Positions 1 to 9,477 of a stretch of DNA of 64,000 nucleotides are shown here, piece by piece. A program made the position numbers and the translations under genes. Position 1 is the first letter of the stretch; every line of letters starts with the position of its first letter. The notes below the pieces were generated by a model. It searched no databases and was not told where the DNA came from. It saw only the letters and a list, made by a program, of their open reading frames with translations. Origin of the DNA: Chitinophaga pinensis (GTDB lineage Bacteria; Bacteroidota; Bacteroidia; UKL13-3); the NCBI GenBank assembly GCA_945870425.1, contig CAMBSD010000016.1, positions 22,695 through 86,694 of the forward strand, in the 5' to 3' direction.

Positions 1-2
1 AT

Positions 3-776
3 GATGTAGAAATTAGATTAATGGGTTTGAGCGAGCGTATGATTCAATCCTATGATGAAGAAGAAAGACTGACTAGTGGTAAAAACTTTATTCGCACATT
101 AGTGAGGGCAATAAAAGTTCAAGGTTCATATTACTATCCTTTTGATTCATTGAAAACAGTTTCTATTCTTCATGCCCCAGATGATATGTTTAGAATAATG
201 ACTTGGAATTTGGGAACCAATGAAGAAGAGTTTCATTATTATGGTTTAATTCAAATGAACCCTAATAAAATTAAGAAAATAAAAGACACTGCCAATTTAC
301 GAGCTTATTACCCGCTAATAGACAGAAGTAGTCGAATTAACAATCCCTACGATACTATTACAAGCGCTGATTTCTGGTGGGGATCTACCTATTATCAAAT
401 GGCCTTAAACAAAGCTGGTAAAACAAAATTCTATACATTAATCGGATGGGACGGCAATACCAGCAGAAGCAACAAAAAGGTGATAGATGTATTAACTTTT
501 CAAAACAACTTACCCGTTTTTGGTGCGCCTATTTTTGATGTAAAAGGAAAGAAACTATTAAAACGAATGATATGGGAATTCAACAATTTCGCAACTATGA
601 CATTGCGATATGAAGAGAAGAAGAACCTGTTGATTTATGAAAATATCGTTCCCCCAAAACCTAGTAATTTAGGAATGTATGAAACTTATTTACCTGATGG
701 CAGTTATGATTTTATGGCTTGGAAAAATGGTAAATGGCAAATAACTGGAGAGCTAAAGGATTTCAAATTGAGATAA
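3..776 (+). CDS. Conserved hypothetical protein, 5' end outside window
   Basis: The reading frame is open from base 3, before the first ATG at 21, and the residues there (DVEIRL) read like protein, so the gene most likely starts upstream of the window. The visible part is about 257 residues, soluble, rich in Tyr, Trp and Asn, with no membrane segment. The C-terminal part contains ENIVPPKPSN and a Trp-rich end (MAWKNGKW). I do not recognise the family and assign no function. It ends 3 bp before the end of the convergent fabI gene, so the two transcripts must share a terminator or overlap. Confidence 0.75.
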   Translation, partial: DVEIRLMGLSERMIQSYDEEERLTSGKNFIRTLVRAIKVQGSYYYPFDSLKTVSILHAPDDMFRIMTWNLGTNEEEFHYYGLIQMNPNKIKKIKDTANLRAYYPLIDRSSRINNPYDTITSADFWWGSTYYQMALNKAGKTKFYTLIGWDGNTSRSNKKVIDVLTFQNNLPVFGAPIFDVKGKKLLKRMIWEFNNFATMTLRYEEKKNLLIYENIVPPKPSNLGMYETYLPDGSYDFMAWKNGKWQITGELKDFKLR

Positions 777-779
777 TTT

Positions 780-1595
780 TTATTCCTCTTTACCAAGTTC
801 TAACACTTCTTGGCTGAATCCAGTAAAGCTAAATCCTCCATCGTGGAAAAGATTCTGCATAGTAACCATACGACTAAGGTCACTAAACATTAATACACAA
901 TAATCGGCACATTGTTCTGCATTCGCATTGCCAAGCGGACTCAAAGCAGAAGCATAATCAAAGAAATTACCAAAACCCTTTACACCACTGCCTGCCGTAG
1001 TCATGGTAGGACTTTGAGAGATTGTATTTACACGTACTTTTCTCGATTTACCATAGTGGTAACCAAAGCTTCTTGTAATACTCTCTAATAAGGATTTTGC
1101 ATCAGCCATTTCGCTATAATGTGAAAATACCCTTTGGGCTGCTATATAGGTTAAGGCTAACACTGATCCCCAATCGTTTATGGCATCTTTTTTATAGCAA
1201 GTAGCCAATAAGCGATGGAAGCTAATTGACGAAATATCTAATGTATCATGCATGAACTTATAATCGAGATTGGTATATTCATTACCCTTTCTTATATTCA
1301 TACTCATACCCACTGAGTGTAAAATAAAATCAATTTTACCACCCAAAATCTCCATTGACTTATCAATAAGGTTTTCCATGTCTTCGTTTTTACTTACATC
1401 ACATGAAATTATTTGGGCATTGTTACATACGGCAGCCAATTCTTTTATCTCACCCATACGCATGGCTACAGGTGCATTGGTCAGCACAAATTGCGCACCC
1501 TGCTCATGACATTTCAAAGCCACTTGCCAAGCAATACTTTTATCATTTAATGCTCCAAAGATTATTCCTTTTTTTCCTTTTAATAAGTTATTCAT
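780..1595 (-). CDS. fabI: Enoyl-[acyl-carrier-protein] reductase (NADH), FabI type
   Basis: FabI performs the last reduction of each fatty-acid elongation cycle, trans-2-enoyl-ACP to acyl-ACP, in the cytoplasm. The protein (271 residues) is a short-chain dehydrogenase fold. The N-terminal MNNLLKGKKGIIFG begins the nucleotide-binding strand; the catalytic pair of the Y-x6-K type is visible as Y160 and K167, with the second FabI tyrosine at Y150, the same 10/7 spacing as the known FabI enzymes. ATG at 1595 was chosen because the fold begins right after it; an extension to 1664 adds 23 residues unlike FabI. Monocistronic here, convergent with the gene ending at 776. Confidence 0.93.
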   Translation of the reverse strand: MNNLLKGKKGIIFGALNDKSIAWQVALKCHEQGAQFVLTNAPVAMRMGEIKELAAVCNNAQIISCDVSKNEDMENLIDKSMEILGGKIDFILHSVGMSMNIRKGNEYTNLDYKFMHDTLDISSISFHRLLATCYKKDAINDWGSVLALTYIAAQRVFSHYSEMADAKSLLESITRSFGYHYGKSRKVRVNTISQSPTMTTAGSGVKGFGNFFDYASALSPLGNANAEQCADYCVLMFSDLSRMVTMQNLFHDGGFSFTGFSQEVLELGKEE

Positions 1596-1727
1596 TTTTG
1601 TTCTTAATTTTGAGTCATGGTATAGTAAAGCAATGTAATCAGTACAATAAATTGGTCTACTCAATACATAAATTTATTACATGGCAATTTTAAGGTTTAT
1701 AACTTTAAATTTGAAAATATTTTTGCA

Positions 1728-3359
1728 ATGAATAAAAACAAATTAGCCTTTTTAGCAGCAGTTCTCATTTTTAATGTGTTAATATCTGTTGCACAACCTT
1801 TTACCAAAGCTGATTATCAGCATGGCAAATTGAACCCCATGCGAACTTGTTTTGATGTGAACAAATATGAAATTACATTAAAAGTAAACCCATCTAAAAA
1901 ATACATTTCAGGAAGCAACCAAATTTCTTTTACTGCCCTTAAAAATACAAATAAAATACAATTGGATTTATTTGCTAGTATTCAAATTGATAGCATCCTC
2001 TACCTCAATAAATCCATACCCTTCTTGAGAGTTAGCAATGCTTTCTTCATTAGTTTCAACAAAAAAATTAAAAAAGGTAGTAAAAATAACCTAACTGTTT
2101 TTTTTAGTGGAAAGCCCTTAGAAGCAAAAAAGGCCCCTTGGGATGGAGGCTTTGTATGGAGCAAAGATACAAGTGGAAATTCTTTTGTAGGATTGGCATG
2201 TGAAGGCATTGGTGCTAGCTGCTGGCTGCCATGCAAAGACCATCTTAGTGATGAAGCAGAAAGCATGTTGATGCATTTACAGGTACCAAGCAATCTAATG
2301 GGTGTTTCTAATGGTAAACTATTAGGAAGTCTTCAGCTTGATAATGGTTATACCCAATACGATTGGGCGGTTTCATATCCTATCAACAATTACAATATCA
2401 CAGTTAATATTGCAGACTATACTCACATACATGATGAATACAAAAGTTCTATCTATGGCTTTCTAAACCTTGATTATTATGTTTTGAAGTCGGCAGAAAA
2501 AATCGCCCGACAACATTTCGTCCAAGTAAAAACAATGATGAATTGTTTCGAAAAATATTTTGGCTCCTATCCTTTTTGGAATGATGGATATAAATTGGTT
2601 GAAACACCCTATTGGGGCATGGAGCATCAAAGTTGTGTGGCTTATGGTAACAATTACCAAAACAATAAATATGGTTTCGATTTCATTATTGTTCACGAAA
2701 GCGGCCACGAATGGTTTGGCAACAGCCTCAGCATGAACGACCCAGCTGAAATGTGGATTCACGAATCATTTACCACTTATTCCGAATCCCTGTTTCAAGA
2801 GTGTCTACAAGGAAAAGAAAGAGCCTATCGATACTTACTCGAACAAAAGAAAAATATCAAAAACCAACAGCCCATCATTGGCTATTATGATGTGTATTAT
2901 CATGGTCGAAAAGACAATGACATATACTATAAAGGTGCTTGGATGCTACAAACCATGCGCTACTTGCTAGACAATGACAGTCTTTGGTTTAACACACTTT
3001 ACGATTTTGCTACAACATTCAAACGACAAAATGTAAGCAACAAACAAGTGATGGACTTTTTTAGTAAACGCACCCGCCACAATTGGACTGCCTTTTTTGA
3101 ACAATACCTTTTCAAGGCACAAATACCTGTTTTGGAATATTCATTAAAAGAAGTGGATGGCAGACTTGAACTCAAATACCACTTGGTAGCTAATGTAAAA
3201 GGATTAGAAATGCCCGTAAAAGTAAACATAAACAAAGATGCTTTGGAAGATATCTTTGCCAATTCTTCATGGCAAATAATCGACCTTTCATACTTTAACA
3301 AATCCGATTTCAAAATTGATGTAGGACGGGTTTTGGTACAATTGAAAGAATTGAAATAA
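1728..3359 (+). CDS. Secreted M1-family metallopeptidase (aminopeptidase N-like)
   Basis: Zinc aminopeptidase of the gluzincin clan. A signal peptide ends near residue 22 (VAQP). The zinc site HExxH-x18-E is complete: H323, E324, H327 and E346 (HESGHEWFGN then WIHE). Upstream, WGMEH corresponds to the substrate-binding GxMEN motif of the family but with H in place of N, which is common in the Bacteroidota branch. At 543 residues it is shorter than aminopeptidase N because the long C-terminal helical domain is missing. It probably acts in the periplasm on peptides. It stands alone, and the box TAAATTTG at 1706-1713 is a possible -7 promoter element. Confidence 0.88.
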   Translation: MNKNKLAFLAAVLIFNVLISVAQPFTKADYQHGKLNPMRTCFDVNKYEITLKVNPSKKYISGSNQISFTALKNTNKIQLDLFASIQIDSILYLNKSIPFLRVSNAFFISFNKKIKKGSKNNLTVFFSGKPLEAKKAPWDGGFVWSKDTSGNSFVGLACEGIGASCWLPCKDHLSDEAESMLMHLQVPSNLMGVSNGKLLGSLQLDNGYTQYDWAVSYPINNYNITVNIADYTHIHDEYKSSIYGFLNLDYYVLKSAEKIARQHFVQVKTMMNCFEKYFGSYPFWNDGYKLVETPYWGMEHQSCVAYGNNYQNNKYGFDFIIVHESGHEWFGNSLSMNDPAEMWIHESFTTYSESLFQECLQGKERAYRYLLEQKKNIKNQQPIIGYYDVYYHGRKDNDIYYKGAWMLQTMRYLLDNDSLWFNTLYDFATTFKRQNVSNKQVMDFFSKRTRHNWTAFFEQYLFKAQIPVLEYSLKEVDGRLELKYHLVANVKGLEMPVKVNINKDALEDIFANSSWQIIDLSYFNKSDFKIDVGRVLVQLKELK

Positions 3360-3510
3360 TATTAGTTGATCAATGTAACTAAGGCCAAATATTCAAAATA
3401 TTTTGCAGTATAAAACTTTAGTTTAGATCTAATATTAAAACCTAAAACCAATCGTTATGATATACAAAATTGGCAATATAGAATAACCAATTGCATTAAA
3501 TATAACAAAT

Positions 3511-3930
3511 ATGAAAATCAACACACTTATATACTATAGCATTTTTGCGGTAACCATTTTATCTTGCCATGTAAAAAAAGTAGTCAACGCAAGTAATCAA
3601 AAAGAAGCTATATCTAATAACACAACACCAAGCAGTAGTTTATTATTCCTTAAACCAGCATCAAGTGTACATGAACCTGGAGCCAAGGAATTAGCCGCTA
3701 TTCAAACAAAATATAAGGATGCAAGTCTTTATCAATTGGAGTTGGGACATGCCATTTACACCCAGGGTGCCTGTTTAAAATGTCATGGTGTGATTGAAAT
3801 CTATCCTTATTCTGAAGACAGATGGAAAGGGATAGTGGATACCATGGCCATGCGTTCACAATTATCAGCTGAGTATAAAGATGCAGTTTACAAATATGTG
3901 CTTTCGATAAAGGCTACTCAAGTTAATTAA
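3511..3930 (+). CDS. Small c-type cytochrome-like lipoprotein
   Basis: 139 residues. The N-terminus is a lipoprotein signal with the Cys of the lipobox in ILSC. A single haem-binding CxxCH is present (C88-L-K-C91-H92), and the methionines of DTMAMRS, about 20 residues later, could supply the axial ligand. Size and the single motif suggest a monohaem cytochrome c attached to the membrane, used in electron transfer. No redox partner gene lies next to it. The family could not be named; a structural CxxCH without haem is possible but less likely in an exported protein. Confidence 0.7.
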   Translation: MKINTLIYYSIFAVTILSCHVKKVVNASNQKEAISNNTTPSSSLLFLKPASSVHEPGAKELAAIQTKYKDASLYQLELGHAIYTQGACLKCHGVIEIYPYSEDRWKGIVDTMAMRSQLSAEYKDAVYKYVLSIKATQVN

Positions 3931-4248
3931 GTTCAGTATAAAAAAATTAAATCTGCCTTTAGCTTTCATATATTTTACAGTGTTAAGCATACCCAAAATC
4001 ACAGACTAAATTTTAGAGAAATGACTTGATTTATCTAAATAAATTAAAGCAAATCAAAACAATTATCCTTTCACAATTAGTAAATTATTTAGAGATTGCT
4101 TTCAATGATGAAAGTGAAAGGAAGAAGATATGTTTGTTACCATTTATTGTAAAATGCATTTGGAAGTGTAACCTCTCATACATTTAACAATCATAGTTAA
4201 TTGATAGGTTAAGCCATATTTAGAAAAAAATTAAATACAATTTGTACC
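3931..4248. other. Intergenic stretch without recognised features
   Basis: AT-rich, 318 bases between the cytochrome-like gene and the propeller lipoprotein. I see no open frame, tRNA fold or repeat. It presumably holds the terminator of the first gene and the promoter of the second, but neither is obvious. Confidence 0.6.
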
Positions 4249-5340
4249 ATGAAGAAAAAATTCTCACACATGCAAGTTTTTACTTTTTTAACCATTCTAC
4301 TTTTCGGAATTGCCTGCAACGGATCAGTTAAAAAAGATTTGTCAAAAGAACAGGAACATCCAAAACTTATAAAAACCATCGGTAACCCACGATACGGCAA
4401 TGTTTATTGTAGCCTTGAGGACAAAGATGGTAACCTATGGTTCGGAACTACATTGAACGGACTGTATAAATATGATGGAAAATCGTTTAGGCAATTTTTG
4501 TTAACCGATGGATTAATCAGTAATTGCATCAGCGACATCATAGAAGATAAAGATGGTAAAATTTGGATTGGCACCGACAGCGGAGTATGTTTTTATGATG
4601 GTAAAGTTTTTACTGAAATTAAAATTCAGCTACCCAAAAACCTACCACCAAATACAAATAAACTTTACCAAAAGCATGGTGTGCATGATATTATGCAAGA
4701 CCATACTGGCAAGCTATGGTTTGTAACAATAGATGGAGTCTATATCTACGATGGAAAATCATTCAAGTTGTTTATCATTGATGAGTCAGCAAATGGCTTT
4801 ATGGGTTCCAACGATAAAGTGGAACGAGTTTTTGAAGACAAAGCAGGAAACATTTGGTTTGGAGGAAGAACTAACAAAGGGGTGTATCGATATGATGGGA
4901 AATCTGTAACCAACCTCAAACTAAAGGAATTATTTCAAAATGGACCCAAGCCAAAACCTCATAATTGGGGATGGCCTCAATGCCAAGATAATAATGGGAA
5001 TATTTGGTTCAGCAATTGGGGTGGAGCCTATAAGTATGATGGAAAATCATTTACAACTTATACAAAAAAAGATGGCTTGCCTGGAAATAATGGAATGGTT
5101 GCGAAGATTATTGAAGACAAAAACGGCAATATTTGGTTTGGTGGTGATGGACTTTGTTGTTATAATGGTATATCTTTCACGAGTTTTTCATTAAAAGATG
5201 GGCTTCCGAATTTAGGCATTTGGTCAATTTTGGAGGATAAAAATGAAAATGTTTGGGTGGGTACAAGAGAAACCGGACTCTACCTTTATGATGGAAAATC
5301 ATTTAATACATATTCGGAATATAAACCTTCAATCACTTAA
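4249..5340 (+). CDS. Two-component-regulator-type beta-propeller lipoprotein
   Basis: 363 residues, lipoprotein signal with GIAC lipobox. The rest is seven or eight repeats of about 40 residues, each with the pattern EDK-G-N-I/L-WFG followed by YDGKSF, the signature of the Reg_prop repeat (PF07494) that forms propeller sensor domains in hybrid two-component systems. Here there is no kinase, membrane or DNA-binding domain after the propeller, so it is a free-standing lipid-anchored propeller, probably binding a ligand at the cell envelope. The last repeat reaches the C-terminus. The gene 30 bp downstream may be co-transcribed. Confidence 0.8.
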   Translation: MKKKFSHMQVFTFLTILLFGIACNGSVKKDLSKEQEHPKLIKTIGNPRYGNVYCSLEDKDGNLWFGTTLNGLYKYDGKSFRQFLLTDGLISNCISDIIEDKDGKIWIGTDSGVCFYDGKVFTEIKIQLPKNLPPNTNKLYQKHGVHDIMQDHTGKLWFVTIDGVYIYDGKSFKLFIIDESANGFMGSNDKVERVFEDKAGNIWFGGRTNKGVYRYDGKSVTNLKLKELFQNGPKPKPHNWGWPQCQDNNGNIWFSNWGGAYKYDGKSFTTYTKKDGLPGNNGMVAKIIEDKNGNIWFGGDGLCCYNGISFTSFSLKDGLPNLGIWSILEDKNENVWVGTRETGLYLYDGKSFNTYSEYKPSIT

Positions 5341-5369
5341 ATCTACCTCAATTAAATACCTTATTTATT

Positions 5370-6167
5370 ATGAAAAACATATTTATCCTTGTCGTTTGCA
5401 TGATAATTTGCAGCAATATAAAATCACAAAACCAACGATTTGAATACGAGGGCTACAACTATCTTCATATCACTAAAGAAGAGTTAAACAAGGCAAATAC
5501 CCTATCACAAATATTACCAAGTTTTTGGAGGGACCTTTCAATGGATAGAGAGAAAAGAAAAAGTTTAGAAGATACCCGAAAATTGTATTACGCATTGGCT
5601 TGTGAAACCTATCCAAATAATGGTTATGATTTAATTACAAACTATGTATCTGTTGAGGTAAAAGTATTTAATCACAATAAAGAATATAGTGCTAAGGGCT
5701 CTAATGACACACTAAATAAAGAGCAAAAAGAAATCTTAGCGATGGCAGAATATGGTTCTGAAATAGAAATCAATATCTATTACATGTATAAACCAAGACT
5801 TGCCATTAAACCTCAAAAAAACATTAAAGACCTTCGTGGCCTATTAAAAATAAGTATCTTACCCAGCCAAGTAGCTGAATTTACTGGTTCCAACAAGGGA
5901 ATAACCAATTATTTCAACGAAGAGGTAATTAATAAATTACCAAAAAAAGATATGGATTATTTCTTCAAAGCAGTGTTAAACTTTAGCATTGATGAAGAAG
6001 GAAGAACAAAGGATATCTATCTATCAGAGTCATCTTCCAAAGCCTATATCGACAAAATAATTTTGGATGCAACCGCAAATATGCCAACTTGGAAGCCCGC
6101 TAAAGACGATAAAGGAAATAAAGTTAAACAAATTTGTAAAATACCTTTTGGTGGAAGGGGCTGCTAA
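5370..6167 (+). CDS. Exported protein with TonB C-terminal-like domain
   Basis: 265 residues with a signal peptide (cleavage about NIKSQ). The last 75 residues, from LNFSIDEEGRTKDIYL to the end, match the pattern of the TonB C-terminal domain (PF03544): strand with IDxxGxxxD, helix with a conserved Asp, then MPTWKPA and a last strand KIPFGG. Unlike TonB it lacks an N-terminal membrane anchor and Pro-rich linker, so it is one of the many Bacteroidota periplasmic proteins that carry this domain without an energising partner. The middle part is unknown. The gene follows the propeller lipoprotein by 29 bp. Confidence 0.6.
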   Translation: MKNIFILVVCMIICSNIKSQNQRFEYEGYNYLHITKEELNKANTLSQILPSFWRDLSMDREKRKSLEDTRKLYYALACETYPNNGYDLITNYVSVEVKVFNHNKEYSAKGSNDTLNKEQKEILAMAEYGSEIEINIYYMYKPRLAIKPQKNIKDLRGLLKISILPSQVAEFTGSNKGITNYFNEEVINKLPKKDMDYFFKAVLNFSIDEEGRTKDIYLSESSSKAYIDKIILDATANMPTWKPAKDDKGNKVKQICKIPFGGRGC

Positions 6168-6397
6168 CCCAATACTAATTATTTTTTCAAGTTTGAACTC
6201 TCATCATTCATAGATATATAATTATATAATACATTTGAGTTATAAAAAAAATCTCTTGTAGGCTATTTACATTTTTCATTTTAAAAAAATCATAGACCTA
6301 TTGGGTTATAGCAAAGTCAATATTTGCAGGCTTTTACACATCTTTAAAACGGCCTTTTCTCTTTAGTCATAAAAGTTTAACTTCGCGCATTAATTTT

Positions 6398-9094
6398 ATG
6401 GCATCAGAAATATCAAGTAAATATAATCCTCAATCGATTGAAGACAAGTGGTATAGCTATTGGCTAGACCAAAAGTACTTTCACAGCGAACCAGATGAAA
6501 GAGAAGCATACAGTGTGGTAATACCTCCACCAAATGTCACAGGTGTGTTGCACATGGGACATATGCTTAACAATACCATCCAGGATGTATTAACCCGCAG
6601 AGCCCGCATGCAGGGCAAAAATGCTTGCTGGGTGCCAGGTACCGACCATGCTAGTATTGCCACAGAAGCAAAAGTGGTGCAAATGCTGCGTGAGCGAGGT
6701 ATTAAAAAATCTGACCTTAGTCGCGAAGATTTCTTGAAATACGCTTGGGAATGGAAAGAAAAATATGGAGGCATCATATTAGAGCAATTGAAAAAGTTAG
6801 GTGCAAGCTGCGATTGGGACAGAACCCGATTCACTATGGAGCCTAGCTTGAGCGAAGCTGTTATTGATGTTTTTATCGACCTATACAATAAGGGATTAAT
6901 TTACCGCGAACTTCGCATGGTAAATTGGGACCCTCTAGGAAAAACTGCGTTAAGTGATGAAGAAGTAATATACAAGGATGTTAATAGCAAGTTGTATTAC
7001 ATCAAGTACATGTTGACAGATGAAAGTTGTGAGTTGATAGCGAAAATAACCAACAACCAACAACTAACAACCAACAACTATGTAGTAATTGCTACCACTC
7101 GCCCAGAGACTATTTTAGCAGATACTGCCATTTGCGTGAATCCAAATGACGAGCGCTTTAAGCATTTGATTGGCAAAAAAGTGTTGGTTCCTTTTATCAA
7201 TCGTGAAATAGAAATCATAGCTGACGACTACGTAGCTATGGATTTTGGAACAGGATGCTTAAAGGTTACCCCTGCTCATGATAAAAACGATTATGACTTA
7301 GGTAAGAAACATGGCCTTGCCGTTATTGATATTCTAGCGGAAGAAGGTTTCTTGAACGAGAAAGCAAAAGACGAGCGATACATAGGTAAAGATCGCTTTG
7401 CTGTTCGTAAACAAATCGCTATCGACTTGGAGGGAGCGGGCTTTATCGAGAAAATTGAAGAATATAAAAACCAAGTAGGAACTAGCGAAAGAACAGGCGC
7501 AGTGATTGAACCTAGGTTGACTTTGCAATGGTGGGTTGATATGAAAAAATTCATTGCTAAAAATCCAAAAGTATTGGATGCCGTAATGAGTGATGAAATC
7601 AAATTTCACCCAGCCAATACCAAGAATACTTACAAGCATTGGATTGATAACATCAAAGATTGGTGTATCAGTCGTCAATTGTGGTGGGGACAACAAATTC
7701 CAGCTTGGTATGCACCTAATGGCGAATTTGCTGTAGCTAAAACTGCAGCTGAAGCAATTGAAAAATTCAAGTCAAAAGACCCAAATTTTGCATTTAGTGT
7801 TTCTGATTTAAAACAAGATGAAGATGTTTTGGACACTTGGTTCTCTTCATGGTTGTGGCCAATAAGTGTGTTTGATGGTTTTAAAGAAGAAGGTCTAAAA
7901 GATATTAAATACTACTACCCTACCAACGATTTGGTAACTGCCCCTGAGATTATGTTCTTCTGGGTGGCTCGTATGATTATGGCAGGATATGAGTGGATAG
8001 GCGAAAAGCCTTTCAGCAATGTTTATTACACAGGAATCGTTCGTGATAAACAACGCAGAAAAATGAGCAAATCATTGGGTAACTCACCAGACCCTCTTGA
8101 CTTAATTGCTCAATATGGTGCTGATGGTGTTCGTATGGGTATATTACTTTGTAGCCCTGCAGGAAACGATATTCTATTTGATGAAAGCCAAGTAGAGCAA
8201 GGAAGAAACTTTGCTAATAAAATTTGGAATGCCTACCGTTTGGTGAAAGGTTGGGAAGTGAAACCTGATTCAGAATTTGATGCTGAATTATTAGCTTCAA
8301 ACAAGGTATCTGAAAACTGGTTTAATGCCAGGTTTAATGAGGCATTACAAGACATTGAATCTAAATTTACTGACTATAAACTAAGCGAAGGTTTGATGGG
8401 TGTTTACAAACTTATCTGGGATGATTTCTGCTCATGGTATCTTGAGATGATAAAACCTGAATTTGGTAAACCTATTAATGAATCAAGCTATAAGCAAAGC
8501 ATTCTTTTCTTTGAAAATTTGATGAAGGTATTACATCCCTTCATGCCATTTATCACTGAAGAGATCTGGCAAAACATTGCAGAAAGAAAATCGGGAGATA
8601 GTATATGCATCGCTGCCTATCCATCGGTTGGGGCTTATCAACATACGCCTATCCAAAACGCATTCGAAACCATTTCAAAAATTCGCGAATTGCGTAACAG
8701 CAAAGGCATTAGCCCGAAAGAAGCATTTGAAATTATTATCAAAACCGACAATGAAGATTTATATAAACCTTTCCAGTTTTTGATAAAAAAATTGGCGAAT
8801 ATTTCTAGTATTCAATTCAATACTGTTGAGACGAATAATTATACGTCTCTGCCAGTATCCACCGACCAAGTATTTGTGAAGCTAAATATTGAGATAGATG
8901 TTGAAGCTGAAAAAGAAAAAATCAATAGTGAAATCAGTTATTTGGAAGGTTTCTTAAAATCGGTTGAGGCCAAGCTAAGCAATGAGAAATTTGTTGCCAA
9001 TGCCAAGCCTGAATTGGTTGAAAAAGAACGTCAAAAACAAGCTGATGCCTTGGCTAAAATTGATGTATTAAAAGACAGTTTGGCTAGCTTATAA
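6398..9094 (+). CDS. valS: Valine--tRNA ligase
   Basis: Class I aminoacyl-tRNA synthetase that charges tRNA-Val and edits Thr. 898 residues, the normal length. The N-terminal PPPNVTGVLHMGHM contains the HIGH-type motif (residues about 45-58), the editing domain includes TTRPETILADTA, the second signature is KMSKS at about residues 555-559, and the C-terminal coiled-coil arm (after VFVKLNIEIDVEAEKEKI) is typical of ValS and distinguishes it from IleS and LeuS. ATG at 6398 gives MASEISSKYNPQSIEDKWY, the usual start. Monocistronic; its 3' end faces htpG across a shared terminator. Confidence 0.97.
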   Translation: MASEISSKYNPQSIEDKWYSYWLDQKYFHSEPDEREAYSVVIPPPNVTGVLHMGHMLNNTIQDVLTRRARMQGKNACWVPGTDHASIATEAKVVQMLRERGIKKSDLSREDFLKYAWEWKEKYGGIILEQLKKLGASCDWDRTRFTMEPSLSEAVIDVFIDLYNKGLIYRELRMVNWDPLGKTALSDEEVIYKDVNSKLYYIKYMLTDESCELIAKITNNQQLTTNNYVVIATTRPETILADTAICVNPNDERFKHLIGKKVLVPFINREIEIIADDYVAMDFGTGCLKVTPAHDKNDYDLGKKHGLAVIDILAEEGFLNEKAKDERYIGKDRFAVRKQIAIDLEGAGFIEKIEEYKNQVGTSERTGAVIEPRLTLQWWVDMKKFIAKNPKVLDAVMSDEIKFHPANTKNTYKHWIDNIKDWCISRQLWWGQQIPAWYAPNGEFAVAKTAAEAIEKFKSKDPNFAFSVSDLKQDEDVLDTWFSSWLWPISVFDGFKEEGLKDIKYYYPTNDLVTAPEIMFFWVARMIMAGYEWIGEKPFSNVYYTGIVRDKQRRKMSKSLGNSPDPLDLIAQYGADGVRMGILLCSPAGNDILFDESQVEQGRNFANKIWNAYRLVKGWEVKPDSEFDAELLASNKVSENWFNARFNEALQDIESKFTDYKLSEGLMGVYKLIWDDFCSWYLEMIKPEFGKPINESSYKQSILFFENLMKVLHPFMPFITEEIWQNIAERKSGDSICIAAYPSVGAYQHTPIQNAFETISKIRELRNSKGISPKEAFEIIIKTDNEDLYKPFQFLIKKLANISSIQFNTVETNNYTSLPVSTDQVFVKLNIEIDVEAEKEKINSEISYLEGFLKSVEAKLSNEKFVANAKPELVEKERQKQADALAKIDVLKDSLASL

Positions 9095-9130
9095 TTCATA
9101 GTCTGTCAATCAAAATTTTCAGTTCGAAAT

Positions 9131-9395
9131 GTCAGTTCGAGCGGAGTCGAGAACTGCTTCGGAAGTAAGAGTCTGTCTATGTCTCGACTCCGCTCGACAT
9201 GACATACTCCGCTCAAAATAACAAACTCTGCTTGACCTTTAACCGATTGTCAGTTCGAGCGGAGTCGAGAACTGCTTCGGAGTAAGAGTCTGTCTATGTC
9301 TCGACTCCGCTCGACATGACATACTCCGCTCGACATGATATATTCCGTTTGAAATAACAGACTCCGCTCAAAATAACAAACTCTGCTTGACATGA
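9131..9395. repeat. Two direct copies of a hairpin-forming intergenic repeat
   Basis: A block of about 83-90 bp starting at 9131 (GTCAGTTCGAGCGGAGTCGA) is repeated from 9249. Each copy holds a perfect 16-bp inverted repeat, TCGAGCGGAGTCGAGA (9137-9152) with its complement at 9182-9197, separated by about 29 nt. The second copy has an extra internal stretch of ACTCCGCTCGACAT-like units before the shared tail ATAACAAACTCTGCTTGAC. This is a REP-like palindromic element, GC-rich relative to its surroundings, in the convergent space after valS. No open frame lies in it. Confidence 0.8.
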
Positions 9396-9423
9396 ATGAC
9401 TTTTATTGCTTTGATATAACACA

Positions 9424-9452
9424 AAGGGGCTGCCTTAATAAGACAGCCCCTT
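9424..9452. terminator. Bidirectional rho-independent terminator, valS/htpG
   Basis: Perfect 9-bp stem AAGGGGCTG (9424-9432) and CAGCCCCTT (9444-9452) with an 11-nt loop, followed by T-rich sequence on the plus strand and by TTTGTGTTAT on the minus strand. It lies between the convergent valS and htpG stops and can end both. Confidence 0.85.
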
Positions 9453-9477
9453 CTTTTAATATTTACTTAACTATTTA

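Noticed and set aside
2000..2293. Open frames on the strand opposite to clear genes (here inside the M1 peptidase gene)
   Set aside because: They lie in other frames of well-supported genes and have no signal peptide, domain or start context of their own.
9131..9395. CRISPR array
   Set aside because: Only two copies, the repeat unit is longer than a CRISPR repeat, spacers are not of equal length, and no cas gene is near.
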